Origin: Aldersonia kunmingensis
Lineage (GTDB): Bacteria > Actinomycetota > Actinomycetes > Mycobacteriales > Mycobacteriaceae
Assembly: GCF_001646865.1 (NCBI RefSeq)
Contig: NZ_LRRB01000172.1
Coordinates: 1 to 35,350 of the forward strand
Length of the DNA stretch: 35,350 nt
Reading direction: 5' to 3'
Positions within the stretch are counted from its first letter, which is position 1, and the number at the start of each line of letters is the position of its first letter. Positions 23,794 to 31,865 of the stretch are shown piece by piece. Below the pieces are notes generated by a model, which did not search any database, was not told the origin of the DNA, and saw only the letters and a program-made list of their open reading frames with translations. The translations under genes were made by a program, and so were the position numbers.

Positions 23794-25173
23794 CTAGGGC
23801 GCAGACTTCAATACCGTCGTGGTGCCGAATTCGACCGGCTGCAACGGGAACCCGCCCGCGTACCCGACCATGTCGTACATTCCTCCCGCGTCCTGCTGTG
23901 CCACGGTGTAGCTGACCGGAACCTCGAACACCGCTCCCGGTTGAAGGTTGACTTGGACGGGGCCGAAGATCGGTCCGAACCGCCCACCGTCCGGTTTGGT
24001 CACCTCCACCCACACCTGACCGGTGAACCCGCGGTCGGCGAAGGCCTGCACGCGCAACGTCGCGCTGATCACGCCGCCCTGCGCCGGGAGTGCGTTGGCA
24101 CTCGCGTCCCGCATCGAGACCCGGACCGGTAGCCGGACTTCCGGCAGTTCCGAACCAGCGGAAGACGGCGATCCATTACCTATCTGTGGCCAACCGTTCG
24201 CCCAAACGATGCGATCGATCATTCCCTCACGGCGCTGTAGGCCACCCGGTAGCGACAGATTGTCCCGCGGCGTGGCGTGATAGACGAGCCAGTCGGTGCC
24301 CGCGTCGTCAGCCACGACGGCATTGTGCCCGGGACCGACCCAAGCCTGATTGCCGGCGAGGATCACATCGCCCCCACCTTCGTTCAGGTTCCGACCCGCG
24401 CGATCGACGTACGGCCCGGTGATCGAGGTCGACCTGCCGACCAACACTCGATATGCCGAACTCGCTCCCGTGCAACAGTCTCCTGCTGAAACGAAGAGGT
24501 AGTAGTACCCGTCGTGCTGCTCGACGTACGCGGCTTCGAACCGGTTGTCCGCCACACGAACTGGCCTACCGGCCGGGACGCTGCCGGCCACATCGAGCGG
24601 AACCGCATACACGCCATGGAAATTGCCGACGAACAACGACTGACCGGCGCTGTCTGCCCAGAGGAAGGGATCGATTGTTCCCTTGATGCCTATGTCGTTC
24701 GCGCAGAAGACTGCCCGACCCAGGTCGGTCCACGGGCCGGTCGGACTCGCAGCGGTCGCCAAACCGATACACGGATTGTCGCCGCCGCCGAGCGAGTAGT
24801 AGAGCCGATATTGTCCATTGACGTAGTGGATGTCGGGCGCCCACAGCCCACGATTGCCGGATTGCCACGCGGGAGGCCGGTCGAAGACCGTCCCGGCGTA
24901 CATCCAATTGGTCAGATCGAACGACTTGAATATGGGCAGCAGTCGGAGGCCCCGTCCGTCACGCCAATCGTCGGAGGTGCTGAACAGGTAATACATCCCA
25001 TCCGGCCCCCGGACGATGCTGGGGTCGGCCGCAACCGGTTTGACGATCGGGTTGGTGCGCTCCGCCGACCCGCTCGAGTTGGCGTGCGCCGCCGGCGCGA
25101 ATGCGCAAGCGAGCCCGAGAATTGCAAACAGTATGAGCAACAGACTGCGCCCATCTAGCACACGTGGCGCCAT
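23794..25173 (-). CDS. Secreted GH43-family glycoside hydrolase (arabinanase-like)
   Basis: A 459-residue secreted protein. A signal peptide of about 31 residues (LLLILFAILGLACAFAPAAHA) precedes a five-bladed beta-propeller of glycoside hydrolase family 43. Candidate catalytic residues are Asp50 in AADPSIV, Asp168 in GTIDPFLW and Glu213 in FEAAYVEQ, with His283 in GPGHNAVV as the usual metal/water ligand. A beta-sandwich follows (from about residue 345). GH43 enzymes cut arabinan, arabinoside or xyloside links, acting here outside the cell on plant or possibly bacterial wall glycans. GC is lower than in its neighbours (24481-24540 is 34 G/C in 60). GGGAG lies 6 nt before the ATG. Confidence 0.88.
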   Translation of the reverse strand: MAPRVLDGRSLLLILFAILGLACAFAPAAHANSSGSAERTNPIVKPVAADPSIVRGPDGMYYLFSTSDDWRDGRGLRLLPIFKSFDLTNWMYAGTVFDRPPAWQSGNRGLWAPDIHYVNGQYRLYYSLGGGDNPCIGLATAASPTGPWTDLGRAVFCANDIGIKGTIDPFLWADSAGQSLFVGNFHGVYAVPLDVAGSVPAGRPVRVADNRFEAAYVEQHDGYYYLFVSAGDCCTGASSAYRVLVGRSTSITGPYVDRAGRNLNEGGGDVILAGNQAWVGPGHNAVVADDAGTDWLVYHATPRDNLSLPGGLQRREGMIDRIVWANGWPQIGNGSPSSAGSELPEVRLPVRVSMRDASANALPAQGGVISATLRVQAFADRGFTGQVWVEVTKPDGGRFGPIFGPVQVNLQPGAVFEVPVSYTVAQQDAGGMYDMVGYAGGFPLQPVEFGTTTVLKSAP

Positions 25174-25202
25174 CTAACGCTCCCAAATCGCTGAGGTTGC
25201 GT

Positions 25203-25232
25203 TAGTGTAACGAACATCACACTAGATGAAAA
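25203..25232 (-). promoter_or_regulatory. Promoter/operator of the GH43 gene
   Basis: A candidate -10 TACACT (25209-25204) lies 17 nt from TTTTCA (25232-25227) on the minus strand. The inverted repeat TAGTGT (25203-25208) / ACACTA (25219-25224) overlaps it, as does the small palindrome GTTAGTGTAAC (25201-25211). A repressor bound here would cover the promoter. The regulator is not identified. Confidence 0.45.
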
Positions 25233-25285
25233 GGGTACGTTTCACCTGGCTGTGACCAGGGGCTTTTCCGTCCTCGTCCCGGGCG

Positions 25286-25308
25286 AGTAACGATTACGAA
25301 ACGTTACT
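25286..25308. repeat. Inverted repeat AGTAACG-N9-CGTTACT
   Basis: A perfect 7-bp inverted repeat (25286-25292 and 25302-25308), with ATTACG inside the spacer, lies between the proS stop and the GH43 promoter. Its AT-richness stands out in this GC-rich DNA. It looks like a protein-binding site, not a terminator. Which gene it serves is unclear. Confidence 0.4.
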
Positions 25309-25343
25309 AGCCGCGGACCCGTCGGACGATAACGGACGGCGAA

Positions 25344-27056
25344 CTACCACTCCGCCGCGGCCACCTCGTCGCTCGCACCGGTGAAGCGGTCCCGGATCTC
25401 GACCTTGCCCTCGGCCCAGCCGCGCCCGACCACCACGATCAGCGGAACGCCGATCAGCTCGGAATCCTTGAACTTCACACCGGGCGAAGACTTGCGGTCG
25501 TCGAGGACGACCTCGAGTCCCGCGAGGTCGAGGTCGGCGGCGAGCTGTTCGGCACCCTCGCGAGCCCCCTCGTCCTTGTTCGCAATCACCACGTGCACGT
25601 CGAACGGCGCAACCTCGGCCGGCCAGCGCAGACCCTTATCGTCGTGCTGCTGCTCGGCGATCACCGCGACGAGCCGGGACACACCAACGCCATATGAGCC
25701 CATGGTCAGGCGCACGGGCTTGCCACTCTCACCGAGCACATCCACTTCGAAAGCGTCGGTGTACTTCTGCCCGAGCTGGAAGATGTGGCCGATCTCGATA
25801 CCGCGCGCGGCAACGAGCGGGCCGCGTCCGTCCGGCGACGGATCACCGTCGCGGACCTCGGCGGCCTCGATGGTGCCGTCCGGGGTGAAATCGCGCCCGG
25901 CGACGAGATCCACCACGTGACGGCCCGGTGCGTCGGCGCCGGTGATCCAGCGCGTGCCCGAGACGATTCGCGGGTCGACGAGGTAGCGAACCCCGTTGTC
26001 CTGCAGCCCCTTCGGGCCGATGTAACCCTTCACCAGGAACGGGTTCGCCTTGAAGTCGTCTTCGGTGAGCAGCTCGAACGCGGCCGGTTCCAATGCCGCG
26101 CCGAGGCGCTTCTCGTCCACCTCACGGTCACCTGGGACACCGATGCCGAGCAGTTCGGTGTTGCCGTCCGGGTGATGCAGCTTCACAAGCACGTTCTTGA
26201 GCGTGTCGGCTGCGGTGACCTCGCGGTCCAGCGCCGAGTTCGCCCAGTCGACCAGGGTCGCGATGGTCGGGGTGTCGGGCGTGTCGTGCACGACCGCTTC
26301 CGGCGCATCATCGAACGGAATCGCGGGCGGCGCGGTGGTGACCACCGCCTCCACGTTCGCGGCATATCCGGACTCGATGCAGCGCACGTACGTGTCCTCG
26401 CCGATCTCGCTCTCGGCGAGGAACTCCTCGGACGCGCTGCCGCCCATGGCTCCGGAGGTCGCAGCGACAATCACGTACTTCACGGCGAGGCGAGCGAAGA
26501 TCCGCTGGTACGCGTCGCGGTGCGCCTCGTAGGAGGCCTTGAGCCCGTCGTCGTCGAGATCGAAGGAGTAGGAGTCCTTCATGATGAACTCGCGGCCGCG
26601 CAGGATGCCCGCGCGGGGGCGCTCCTCGTCGCGGTACTTGGTCTGAATCTGATACAGGGTGACCGGCAGGTCCTTGTAGGAGTTGTACTCGCCCTTCACC
26701 GTCAGCGCGAAGAGCTCCTCGTGCGTCGGACCGAGCAGGTAGTCGGCACCCTTGCGGTCCTGGAGGCGGAACAGGCCGTCGCCGTACTCCGTCCAGCGGT
26801 TGGTCGTCTCGTACGGATCGCGCGGCAACAGCGCGGGCAACGAGATCTCCTGCGCACCGATCGCATTCATCTCCTCACGGACCACGCGCTCCACCTCACG
26901 CAGCACCCGCAGGCCGAGCGGCAGCCACGAGTACACGCCGGGCGCGATGCGGCGCACATAGCCGGCGCGGACGAGCAGCTTGTGGCTGGCGACCTCGGCG
27001 TCGGCCGGGTCGTCGCGCAGCGTGCGCAGGAACAACTGAGAAAGGCGGGTGATCAC
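25344..27056 (-). CDS. proS: Prolyl-tRNA synthetase (bacterial type)
   Basis: A 570-residue class II aminoacyl-tRNA synthetase. N-terminal motif 1 region is [20 protein letters not shown]. Motif 2 is [16 protein letters not shown]. An editing (INS) insertion follows between motifs 2 and 3, spanning roughly [13 protein letters not shown] to AGRDFTPDG. Motif 3 is [15 protein letters not shown], and the C-terminal anticodon-binding domain includes [21 protein letters not shown]. It charges tRNA-Pro and clears mischarged Ala-tRNA-Pro. The start GTG (27056) is preceded by TAGGCT-N7 and no ribosome binding site, so a leaderless mRNA is likely. It lies 10 nt after the SPFH gene stop. Confidence 0.97.
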   Translation of the reverse strand: MITRLSQLFLRTLRDDPADAEVASHKLLVRAGYVRRIAPGVYSWLPLGLRVLREVERVVREEMNAIGAQEISLPALLPRDPYETTNRWTEYGDGLFRLQDRKGADYLLGPTHEELFALTVKGEYNSYKDLPVTLYQIQTKYRDEERPRAGILRGREFIMKDSYSFDLDDDGLKASYEAHRDAYQRIFARLAVKYVIVAATSGAMGGSASEEFLAESEIGEDTYVRCIESGYAANVEAVVTTAPPAIPFDDAPEAVVHDTPDTPTIATLVDWANSALDREVTAADTLKNVLVKLHHPDGNTELLGIGVPGDREVDEKRLGAALEPAAFELLTEDDFKANPFLVKGYIGPKGLQDNGVRYLVDPRIVSGTRWITGADAPGRHVVDLVAGRDFTPDGTIEAAEVRDGDPSPDGRGPLVAARGIEIGHIFQLGQKYTDAFEVDVLGESGKPVRLTMGSYGVGVSRLVAVIAEQQHDDKGLRWPAEVAPFDVHVVIANKDEGAREGAEQLAADLDLAGLEVVLDDRKSSPGVKFKDSELIGVPLIVVVGRGWAEGKVEIRDRFTGASDEVAAAEW

Positions 27057-27063
27057 GGCGTAG

Positions 27064-27069
27064 AGCCTA
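27064..27069 (-). promoter_or_regulatory. proS: -10 box of a leaderless proS transcript, overlapping the SPFH stop
   Basis: TAGGCT is followed by exactly 7 nt and the GTG start. Its first three bases are the TAG stop codon of the upstream SPFH gene. No -35 match is visible. Confidence 0.5.
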
Positions 27070-27885
27070 ATGGGTCGGACCGGGCGTGCTCTCGGCCGAT
27101 CCGTTGGCGCTCCGTCCAGCGGCCTGCGACGGTGTCGACTTCTCGAGGAAACGCAGCAGTTCGACCGGGAACGGCAGCACAAGGGTGGAGTTCTTCTCCG
27201 CCGCCACCTCCACCACCGTCTCGAGCAACCGCAGCTGGAGCGCCGCCGGCGATTCGGTCATCTTCGATCCGGCCTCGGCCAACTTGTAGGAGGCCTGCAG
27301 CTCACCGTCGGCCGCGATCACCCGCGCCCGCCGCTCCCGCTCAGCCTCGGCCTGCCGCGACATCGACCGCTTCATCGGTTCGGGTAGCGCGACGTCCTTG
27401 ATTTCGACGCGGTCGATGTGGATGCCCCAGCCGAGCGCCGGGCTGTCGATCATCAGCTCGAGTCCCTGATTGAGTCGCTCGCGATTGGACAGCAGATCGT
27501 CGAGCTCACTCTTGCCGATGATCGAGCGTAGCGACGTCTGCGCCACTTGCGCGACGGCAAACTCGTAATCCTGCACCTTGACGATCGCCTGCACCGGGTC
27601 GATGACGTTGAAGTACACCACCGCGTCCACCTTTACGGTGACGTTGTCGCGCGTGATGCCCTCCTGCGCCGGCACCGGCATCGTGACGATCTGCAAGTTG
27701 ACTTTGTGCATCCGATCGATCATCGGGACGATCATCGCCAAGCCAGGCTGTCGAATCTCCGGACGCACCCGGCCGAACCGGAACACGACACCCTGCTCGT
27801 ACTGCTGGACGATGCGCGTTCCCAGACCGGCCACAGTCGCGACGCCGAGCGCGACTATGACGATGACGCTCAACAGTAGGACCAT
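27067..27885 (-). CDS. SPFH/band-7 domain protein (slipin family)
   Basis: A 272-residue membrane-anchored protein. An N-terminal hydrophobic segment ([21 protein letters not shown]) is followed by an SPFH domain with [41 protein letters not shown] and [19 protein letters not shown] coiled-coil stretch rich in Glu/Arg/Ala ([23 protein letters not shown]) and a Pro/Ser-rich tail complete it. Slipins form membrane scaffolds that organise proteins or proteases. No NfeD partner is adjacent. GGGAG at 6 nt supports the ATG at 27885; TAACGT (27939-27934) could be its -10 box. It is divergent from yaaA and directly upstream of proS. Confidence 0.92.
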   Translation of the reverse strand: MVLLLSVIVIVALGVATVAGLGTRIVQQYEQGVVFRFGRVRPEIRQPGLAMIVPMIDRMHKVNLQIVTMPVPAQEGITRDNVTVKVDAVVYFNVIDPVQAIVKVQDYEFAVAQVAQTSLRSIIGKSELDDLLSNRERLNQGLELMIDSPALGWGIHIDRVEIKDVALPEPMKRSMSRQAEAERERRARVIAADGELQASYKLAEAGSKMTESPAALQLRLLETVVEVAAEKNSTLVLPFPVELLRFLEKSTPSQAAGRSANGSAESTPGPTH

Positions 27886-27953
27886 GCCGAACTCCCGGTC
27901 CGGGCACTCGAACCTGTGTGCCAACTGATGCCGACGTTACGCCGGTCGCCCGA

Positions 27954-27959
27954 TAGAGT
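27954..27959 (+). promoter_or_regulatory. yaaA: -10 box of a leaderless yaaA transcript
   Basis: TAGAGT is separated by 6 nt from the GTG at 27966. There is no ribosome binding site between them. Confidence 0.45.
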
Positions 27960-27965
27960 CCCCTG

Positions 27966-28712
27966 GTGCTCGTGCTGCTGCCACCCTCCGAAACCAAGTC
28001 CGATGGCGGCCGCGGCCCGGCCCTCGACCTCAGCGAGCTGGCCATGCCGAAGCTCACCGAAATCCGCGAGACGCTCGTGCACGCGCTGGTCGATCTCTCG
28101 GCCGACCAGGAGGGCTCGGCGAACGCGCTCGGACTCAGCGCCGGGCAGTTTCACGAGATCGACCGCAATGCGGCCCTTTGGACCTCATCGACCACGCCCG
28201 CATTACGCCGCTACACCGGCGTGCTCTACGACGCACTCGACGCCAAGGGCTTCACCCGAGTGCAGCGCGACAAGGCACATGCCCGCCTCGCGATCGGTTC
28301 TGCCCTGTTCGGCGCTGTGCGAGCGGGCGATCCCATTCCCGCCTACCGGCTGTCCGGCGGAAACAAACTGCCCGGGTTCGGCACGCTGGCCGCGGAATGG
28401 CGCGCCGAACTTCCCTCCGCGCTGGAGGCCGAGGCCGACGGCGGGCTTGTCGTCGACCTCCGCTCCGGGGTGTATCAGCAGCTCGGCAAGGTGCCCGATG
28501 CCGTGATCGCGACCGTGCTCACCGAAGCCGCCGACGGATCGCGCAGCGTGGTGAGCCATTTCAACAAGCATCACAAGGGTCTGCTCGCCCGCGCGCTCGT
28601 CGTCAGTCGCGCGGAACCGGACAGCATCGAGGGTGTCGCCCGCGTGGCCTCGAAGGCCGGGCTGCGCGTCGAACTGGCCTCCGAGCGCGAGCTGATCATC
28701 CTCACCGACTGA
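27966..28712 (+). CDS. yaaA: Peroxide-stress protein YaaA family (UPF0246)
   Basis: A 248-residue YaaA/DUF328 protein. It opens with the diagnostic LVLLPPSETKSDGG, and the central VQRDKAHARLAIGSALFGAVRAGDPIPAYRLSGG is equally typical, as are the C-terminal SHFNKHHKGLLARALV and LASERELII. The E. coli member binds DNA structures and lowers free iron during peroxide stress; that role is transferred by family only. The GTG start follows a -10-like box, suggesting a leaderless mRNA. It is divergent from the SPFH gene, and its stop is 4 nt from the convergent efpA-like stop, with no clear hairpin between. Confidence 0.92.
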   Translation: MLVLLPPSETKSDGGRGPALDLSELAMPKLTEIRETLVHALVDLSADQEGSANALGLSAGQFHEIDRNAALWTSSTTPALRRYTGVLYDALDAKGFTRVQRDKAHARLAIGSALFGAVRAGDPIPAYRLSGGNKLPGFGTLAAEWRAELPSALEAEADGGLVVDLRSGVYQQLGKVPDAVIATVLTEAADGSRSVVSHFNKHHKGLLARALVVSRAEPDSIEGVARVASKAGLRVELASERELIILTD

Positions 28713-28716
28713 GGGG

Positions 28717-30198
28717 TCAGTCGTGCTGCTGGGCCGCTTCCGTCGCGGCCTGCGCCTGCGCGACCTGCTCGCTGGTGAAGCGGATGAAGAGCGCGACCAC
28801 TCCGGCCGCAAGTACGCACGCCGCCGCACCGACCAGCGCGAACGTGTATCCCTCGCCGAGCGCGGTCAGCTGATCGGCATTCATGTCCGCCACCGCGCCG
28901 TCCGATCCGCCGAGGGACAGGGTGCGCGAGGTCGCCATCGCACCGACAACCGCGAGAGCAAGCGGGCCGCTGAGTGTCTGCGCCACCTGGGTGATCGCGG
29001 TCAGCGGACCGATCTCGGTCTCCGCCACGCCTGCCACGGCGCACAGCGGCAGCGGCACGACCGCCATGCCGACACCGAAACCGATCCCGATGACGGGTAC
29101 GAACAGGTCGCCGAAGTAGGTGGCCGACGAATCGAGCGTGGAGCCGTAGAGCAGGCCGATCACCATGATCAGCGCACCGATCAGCACCAACCAGCGCGGC
29201 GCGAGGTGGACGACGACCTTCGACGCCACCACGGAACCCACACCAAGTCCGACGGCGAACGGGATGAACGCCACGCCCGCCTGCAGTGGGCTGTAGCCGA
29301 GGATGTCCTGCACGAACAGCGCGACGTAGACGGTGGTGCAGAACAGCGCGGCGCCCGAGAACGCGATCGCGGCGAACGTCGCCACCCGGTCCCGGTTACG
29401 GAACAGCGAGAACGGCAACAGCGGGTTGCTCGCGGTCCGTTCGACGAAGAGGAAGGCACCGAGCAGCACGAATCCGGTCACCAGCGACGCGATCACGGCC
29501 ACCGAACCCCAGCCCAACTCGGGCCCTTCACTGACGCCGAACACGAACGCGGTGCAGCCGAGCGTCGCAAGGATCGCGCCGGGCACATCGAGGGCCAGCC
29601 GCTGGCTGGCGGTCTCGCGCAGCGCGACGATCGCGAGGATCACGATCACCACGCCGATCGGCACGTTGATGAGGAAGATCCAGCGCCACGACACCTCGGT
29701 GAGCGCGCCACCGACTATCAGGCCCGTGATCGACCCGACGCCGGTCATTGCGGCGAAGATGGCGATCGCCTGGTTACGGACGGGGCCGGGCGCGAAGGTG
29801 GTCGCCACGAGGGCCAGCGCGGTGGGCGAAGCAATCGCGGCCCCCGTGCCCTGTAGCGCGCGCGCGAGCACCAGCATCGCCTCGTTCATGGCGATTCCAC
29901 ACAGCAGTGATGCCGCAGTGAACAGCGAGACGCCGAGAATGAAGATCCGCTTGCGGCCGTACGCATCACCGACCCGGCCGCCGAGCAGCATGAGCCCGCC
30001 GAACGCGAGCGCATAGGACACGACCACCCAGTTGCGGCCCGCGTCGGACAGGCCGAGGTCATCCTGCAGGCGAGCGAGCGCGAGGTTCGCAACGGTGCCG
30101 TCGAGCACCACCATCAACTGCAGGCCACCGAGCACGATGATGGCCAGTCCCAGAGCGCTCTTCGTCACCGGGTACTGGTTCGTCGTGGAGTCGGTCAT
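28717..30198 (-). CDS. efpA: EfpA-type MFS multidrug/lipid transporter (DHA2)
   Basis: A 493-residue, 14-segment transporter. It closely resembles M. tuberculosis EfpA (Rv2846c) in sequence and position: LQLMVVLDGTVANLAL, SDAGRNWVVVSYALAFGGLMLLGGRVGD, AIASPTALALVATTF, GALTEVSWRWIFLINVPIG and VGMAVVPLPLCAVAGV. EfpA is an essential efflux protein in mycobacteria, linked to drug tolerance and more recently to lipid transport. The long N-terminal cytoplasmic extension of the mycobacterial protein is absent here. It starts 9 nt after the cysG stop and is probably the last gene of the cob/cysG operon. Confidence 0.85.
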   Translation of the reverse strand: MTDSTTNQYPVTKSALGLAIIVLGGLQLMVVLDGTVANLALARLQDDLGLSDAGRNWVVVSYALAFGGLMLLGGRVGDAYGRKRIFILGVSLFTAASLLCGIAMNEAMLVLARALQGTGAAIASPTALALVATTFAPGPVRNQAIAIFAAMTGVGSITGLIVGGALTEVSWRWIFLINVPIGVVIVILAIVALRETASQRLALDVPGAILATLGCTAFVFGVSEGPELGWGSVAVIASLVTGFVLLGAFLFVERTASNPLLPFSLFRNRDRVATFAAIAFSGAALFCTTVYVALFVQDILGYSPLQAGVAFIPFAVGLGVGSVVASKVVVHLAPRWLVLIGALIMVIGLLYGSTLDSSATYFGDLFVPVIGIGFGVGMAVVPLPLCAVAGVAETEIGPLTAITQVAQTLSGPLALAVVGAMATSRTLSLGGSDGAVADMNADQLTALGEGYTFALVGAAACVLAAGVVALFIRFTSEQVAQAQAATEAAQQHD

Positions 30199-30207
30199 GG
30201 CGCCAAC

Positions 30208-31449
30208 CTACCGGGGGTCCGCGTCGGTGCCGAAGCCCGCGACGGGTCCGATAACGACGATCGCGGGCGGCCGGATGTTCTCGGTCCGTACGCGTGCCGC
30301 AACCGTGCTCAGGTCGGCGCGGACGATGCGCTCGGTGCGCAACGTGCCTTCCTGAATCACCGTCGCGGGCGTGTCGGTGGGCCGTCCGCCGGCCATCAAA
30401 GCCTCGGCGAATTGCTCGATCCGCTCGACCGCCATCAGCAGCACGATCGTGCCGTTGAGTCGGGCAAGTGCGTTCCAGTCGACGAGCGACTCGGGGTGGC
30501 CGGGCGGCAGATGACCGCTGACGACGACGAATTCGTGGGTGACGCCGCGGTGGGTCACCGGGATGCCCGCGCTCGACGGCACGGAGATCGCGCTGGTGAT
30601 GCCGGGAACCACCGTCACCGGGATGCCCTCGGCGACACACGCCTCGAGCTCCTCGTAGCCGCGGCCGAAAACGTACGGGTCGCCGCCCTTGAGCCGGACC
30701 ACGAACTTGCCCGCCTTCGCCCCGTCGATGAGCGCGGCGTTGATCGCCTCCTGCGCCATCGCCCGGCCGTACGGAATCTTCGCCGCGTCGATTACCTCGA
30801 CGTGCGGGGGTAGTTCGGCGAGAAGTTCGGGCGGGGCCAGCCGGTCGGCGACAACCAGGTCGGCGCGCGCGAGCAGGCGGCGGCCGCGGACGGTGATGAG
30901 GTCCGGATCGCCCGGCCCGCCACCAACGAGCGCGACACCCGGCTCGACCGGCGCGGAGGTATCCGCGACGATGCCGGACTGCAGGGCCTCGACGAGCGCG
31001 GTGCGGACGGCAGCCGAGCGGCGATGCGCGCCACCCGCGAGCACTCCGAGGGTGAGGCCGTCGAATTGCGCTGTGGCAGGGGTGACCGCGGTGCCTAGGC
31101 GCGCGTGATCCGCACGCACGCAGAAGATTCGGCTGCGCTCGGCCTCGGCCACCACCGCGGCATTGATATCGGGGCTGTTGGTGCAGGCGATCGCGTACCA
31201 GGCCTCGGCCAGATCGCCGTCGCGGTAGTCGCGCAGCTCGATCCGGACCTGCCCTGCGGTTCCCATGCCTTCGACGGCCGGGGTGACCGCTGGGCTGATG
31301 ACGACAATGTCGGCACCGGACGAGATGAGCAGGCCTAGGCGGCGCTGTGCCACCGACCCGCCGCCGATGACGACGACGCGGCGTCCGGCGAGGTCGAGGC
31401 CGACAAGGTAGCTCGACTCTTCGGTCGGCTGCGGATCGTCCGTTTGCAC
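30208..31449 (-). CDS. cysG: Siroheme synthase: precorrin-2 dehydrogenase + uroporphyrinogen-III C-methyltransferase
   Basis: A 413-residue fusion. The N-terminal third is an NAD-dependent precorrin-2 dehydrogenase domain (GRRVVVIGGGSVAQRR, then ADIVVISP). The C-terminal part, from about residue 172, is the SAM-dependent uroporphyrinogen-III methyltransferase, with ALVGGGPGDPDLITVRG, ADLVVADRL, VVRLKGGDPYVFGRG, VVPGITSAI and IPVTHRG. It makes precorrin-2, shared by cobalamin and siroheme. The start GTG at 31449 is 11 nt past the stop of the CbiG-C gene; TAAGGT lies 8 nt upstream. It resembles M. tuberculosis Rv2847c. A ferrochelatase function is possible but not shown. Confidence 0.95.
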   Translation of the reverse strand: MQTDDPQPTEESSYLVGLDLAGRRVVVIGGGSVAQRRLGLLISSGADIVVISPAVTPAVEGMGTAGQVRIELRDYRDGDLAEAWYAIACTNSPDINAAVVAEAERSRIFCVRADHARLGTAVTPATAQFDGLTLGVLAGGAHRRSAAVRTALVEALQSGIVADTSAPVEPGVALVGGGPGDPDLITVRGRRLLARADLVVADRLAPPELLAELPPHVEVIDAAKIPYGRAMAQEAINAALIDGAKAGKFVVRLKGGDPYVFGRGYEELEACVAEGIPVTVVPGITSAISVPSSAGIPVTHRGVTHEFVVVSGHLPPGHPESLVDWNALARLNGTIVLLMAVERIEQFAEALMAGGRPTDTPATVIQEGTLRTERIVRADLSTVAARVRTENIRPPAIVVIGPVAGFGTDADPR

Positions 31450-31460
31450 GGTGGAGAACC

Positions 31461-31865
31461 TTACGCGAGGGCCATGGGCCCGCTTGCCGCCCGATCCGTC
31501 CCATCGCATGCCGCGACCGCCACGGTTACCGGACCGACGATCCGCTTTGCCACGACGAGCCGGTCACCGGCGAGCACTGCCGCGGCCTCGGCGACGCTCG
31601 GAGTGCCGAGCGCCGCCGCAGTGCGGGCGGAGTGCTGCACACCCGGCACGACGGACAGTTCCGCCGGTGGGTACGACCGGATGGCAACGCCGAGTGCCGC
31701 CGCTGCTGCGACGATTCCCGGCTCGTTGGCCCTGCTGTCCACGGTTGCGAGGCAGCACAAAACCACCGGCTCGGCGAGTACCTCGAGTGCGGCCGCCACG
31801 GCGGCCTCGACCTCCGCGGCGCCGGTGCCGGGGCGCATGCCGACCCCGACCGCGACCTCGGTCAT
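31461..31865 (-). CDS. CbiG C-terminal domain / CobE-like cobalamin biosynthesis protein
   Basis: A 134-residue single-domain protein. It begins EVAVGVGMRPGTGAAEVEAAV and contains LATVDSRANEPGIVAAAAALG, RSYPPAELSVVPGVQHS and GTPSVAEAAAVLAG, all typical of the CbiG C-terminal (CobE/GbiG) domain. CobE is required in the aerobic B12 pathway, with an unclear step, whereas full CbiG opens the cobalt-precorrin-5 lactone. Only the C-terminal half is present, so a CobE-like role is more likely. The ATG overlaps the cobB stop as ATGA, and cysG follows within 12 nt. The frame can be read further upstream, but that part overlaps cobB and is not expected to be coding. Confidence 0.85.
   Translation of the reverse strand: MTEVAVGVGMRPGTGAAEVEAAVAAALEVLAEPVVLCCLATVDSRANEPGIVAAAAALGVAIRSYPPAELSVVPGVQHSARTAAALGTPSVAEAAAVLAGDRLVVAKRIVGPVTVAVAACDGTDRAASGPMALA

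Noticed and set aside
25243-25275. A terminator after CCTGG-N6-CCAGG followed by GGCTTTT
   Set aside because: The stem is only 5 bp and lies in the direction of no plus-strand gene, so it is not credible as a terminator.
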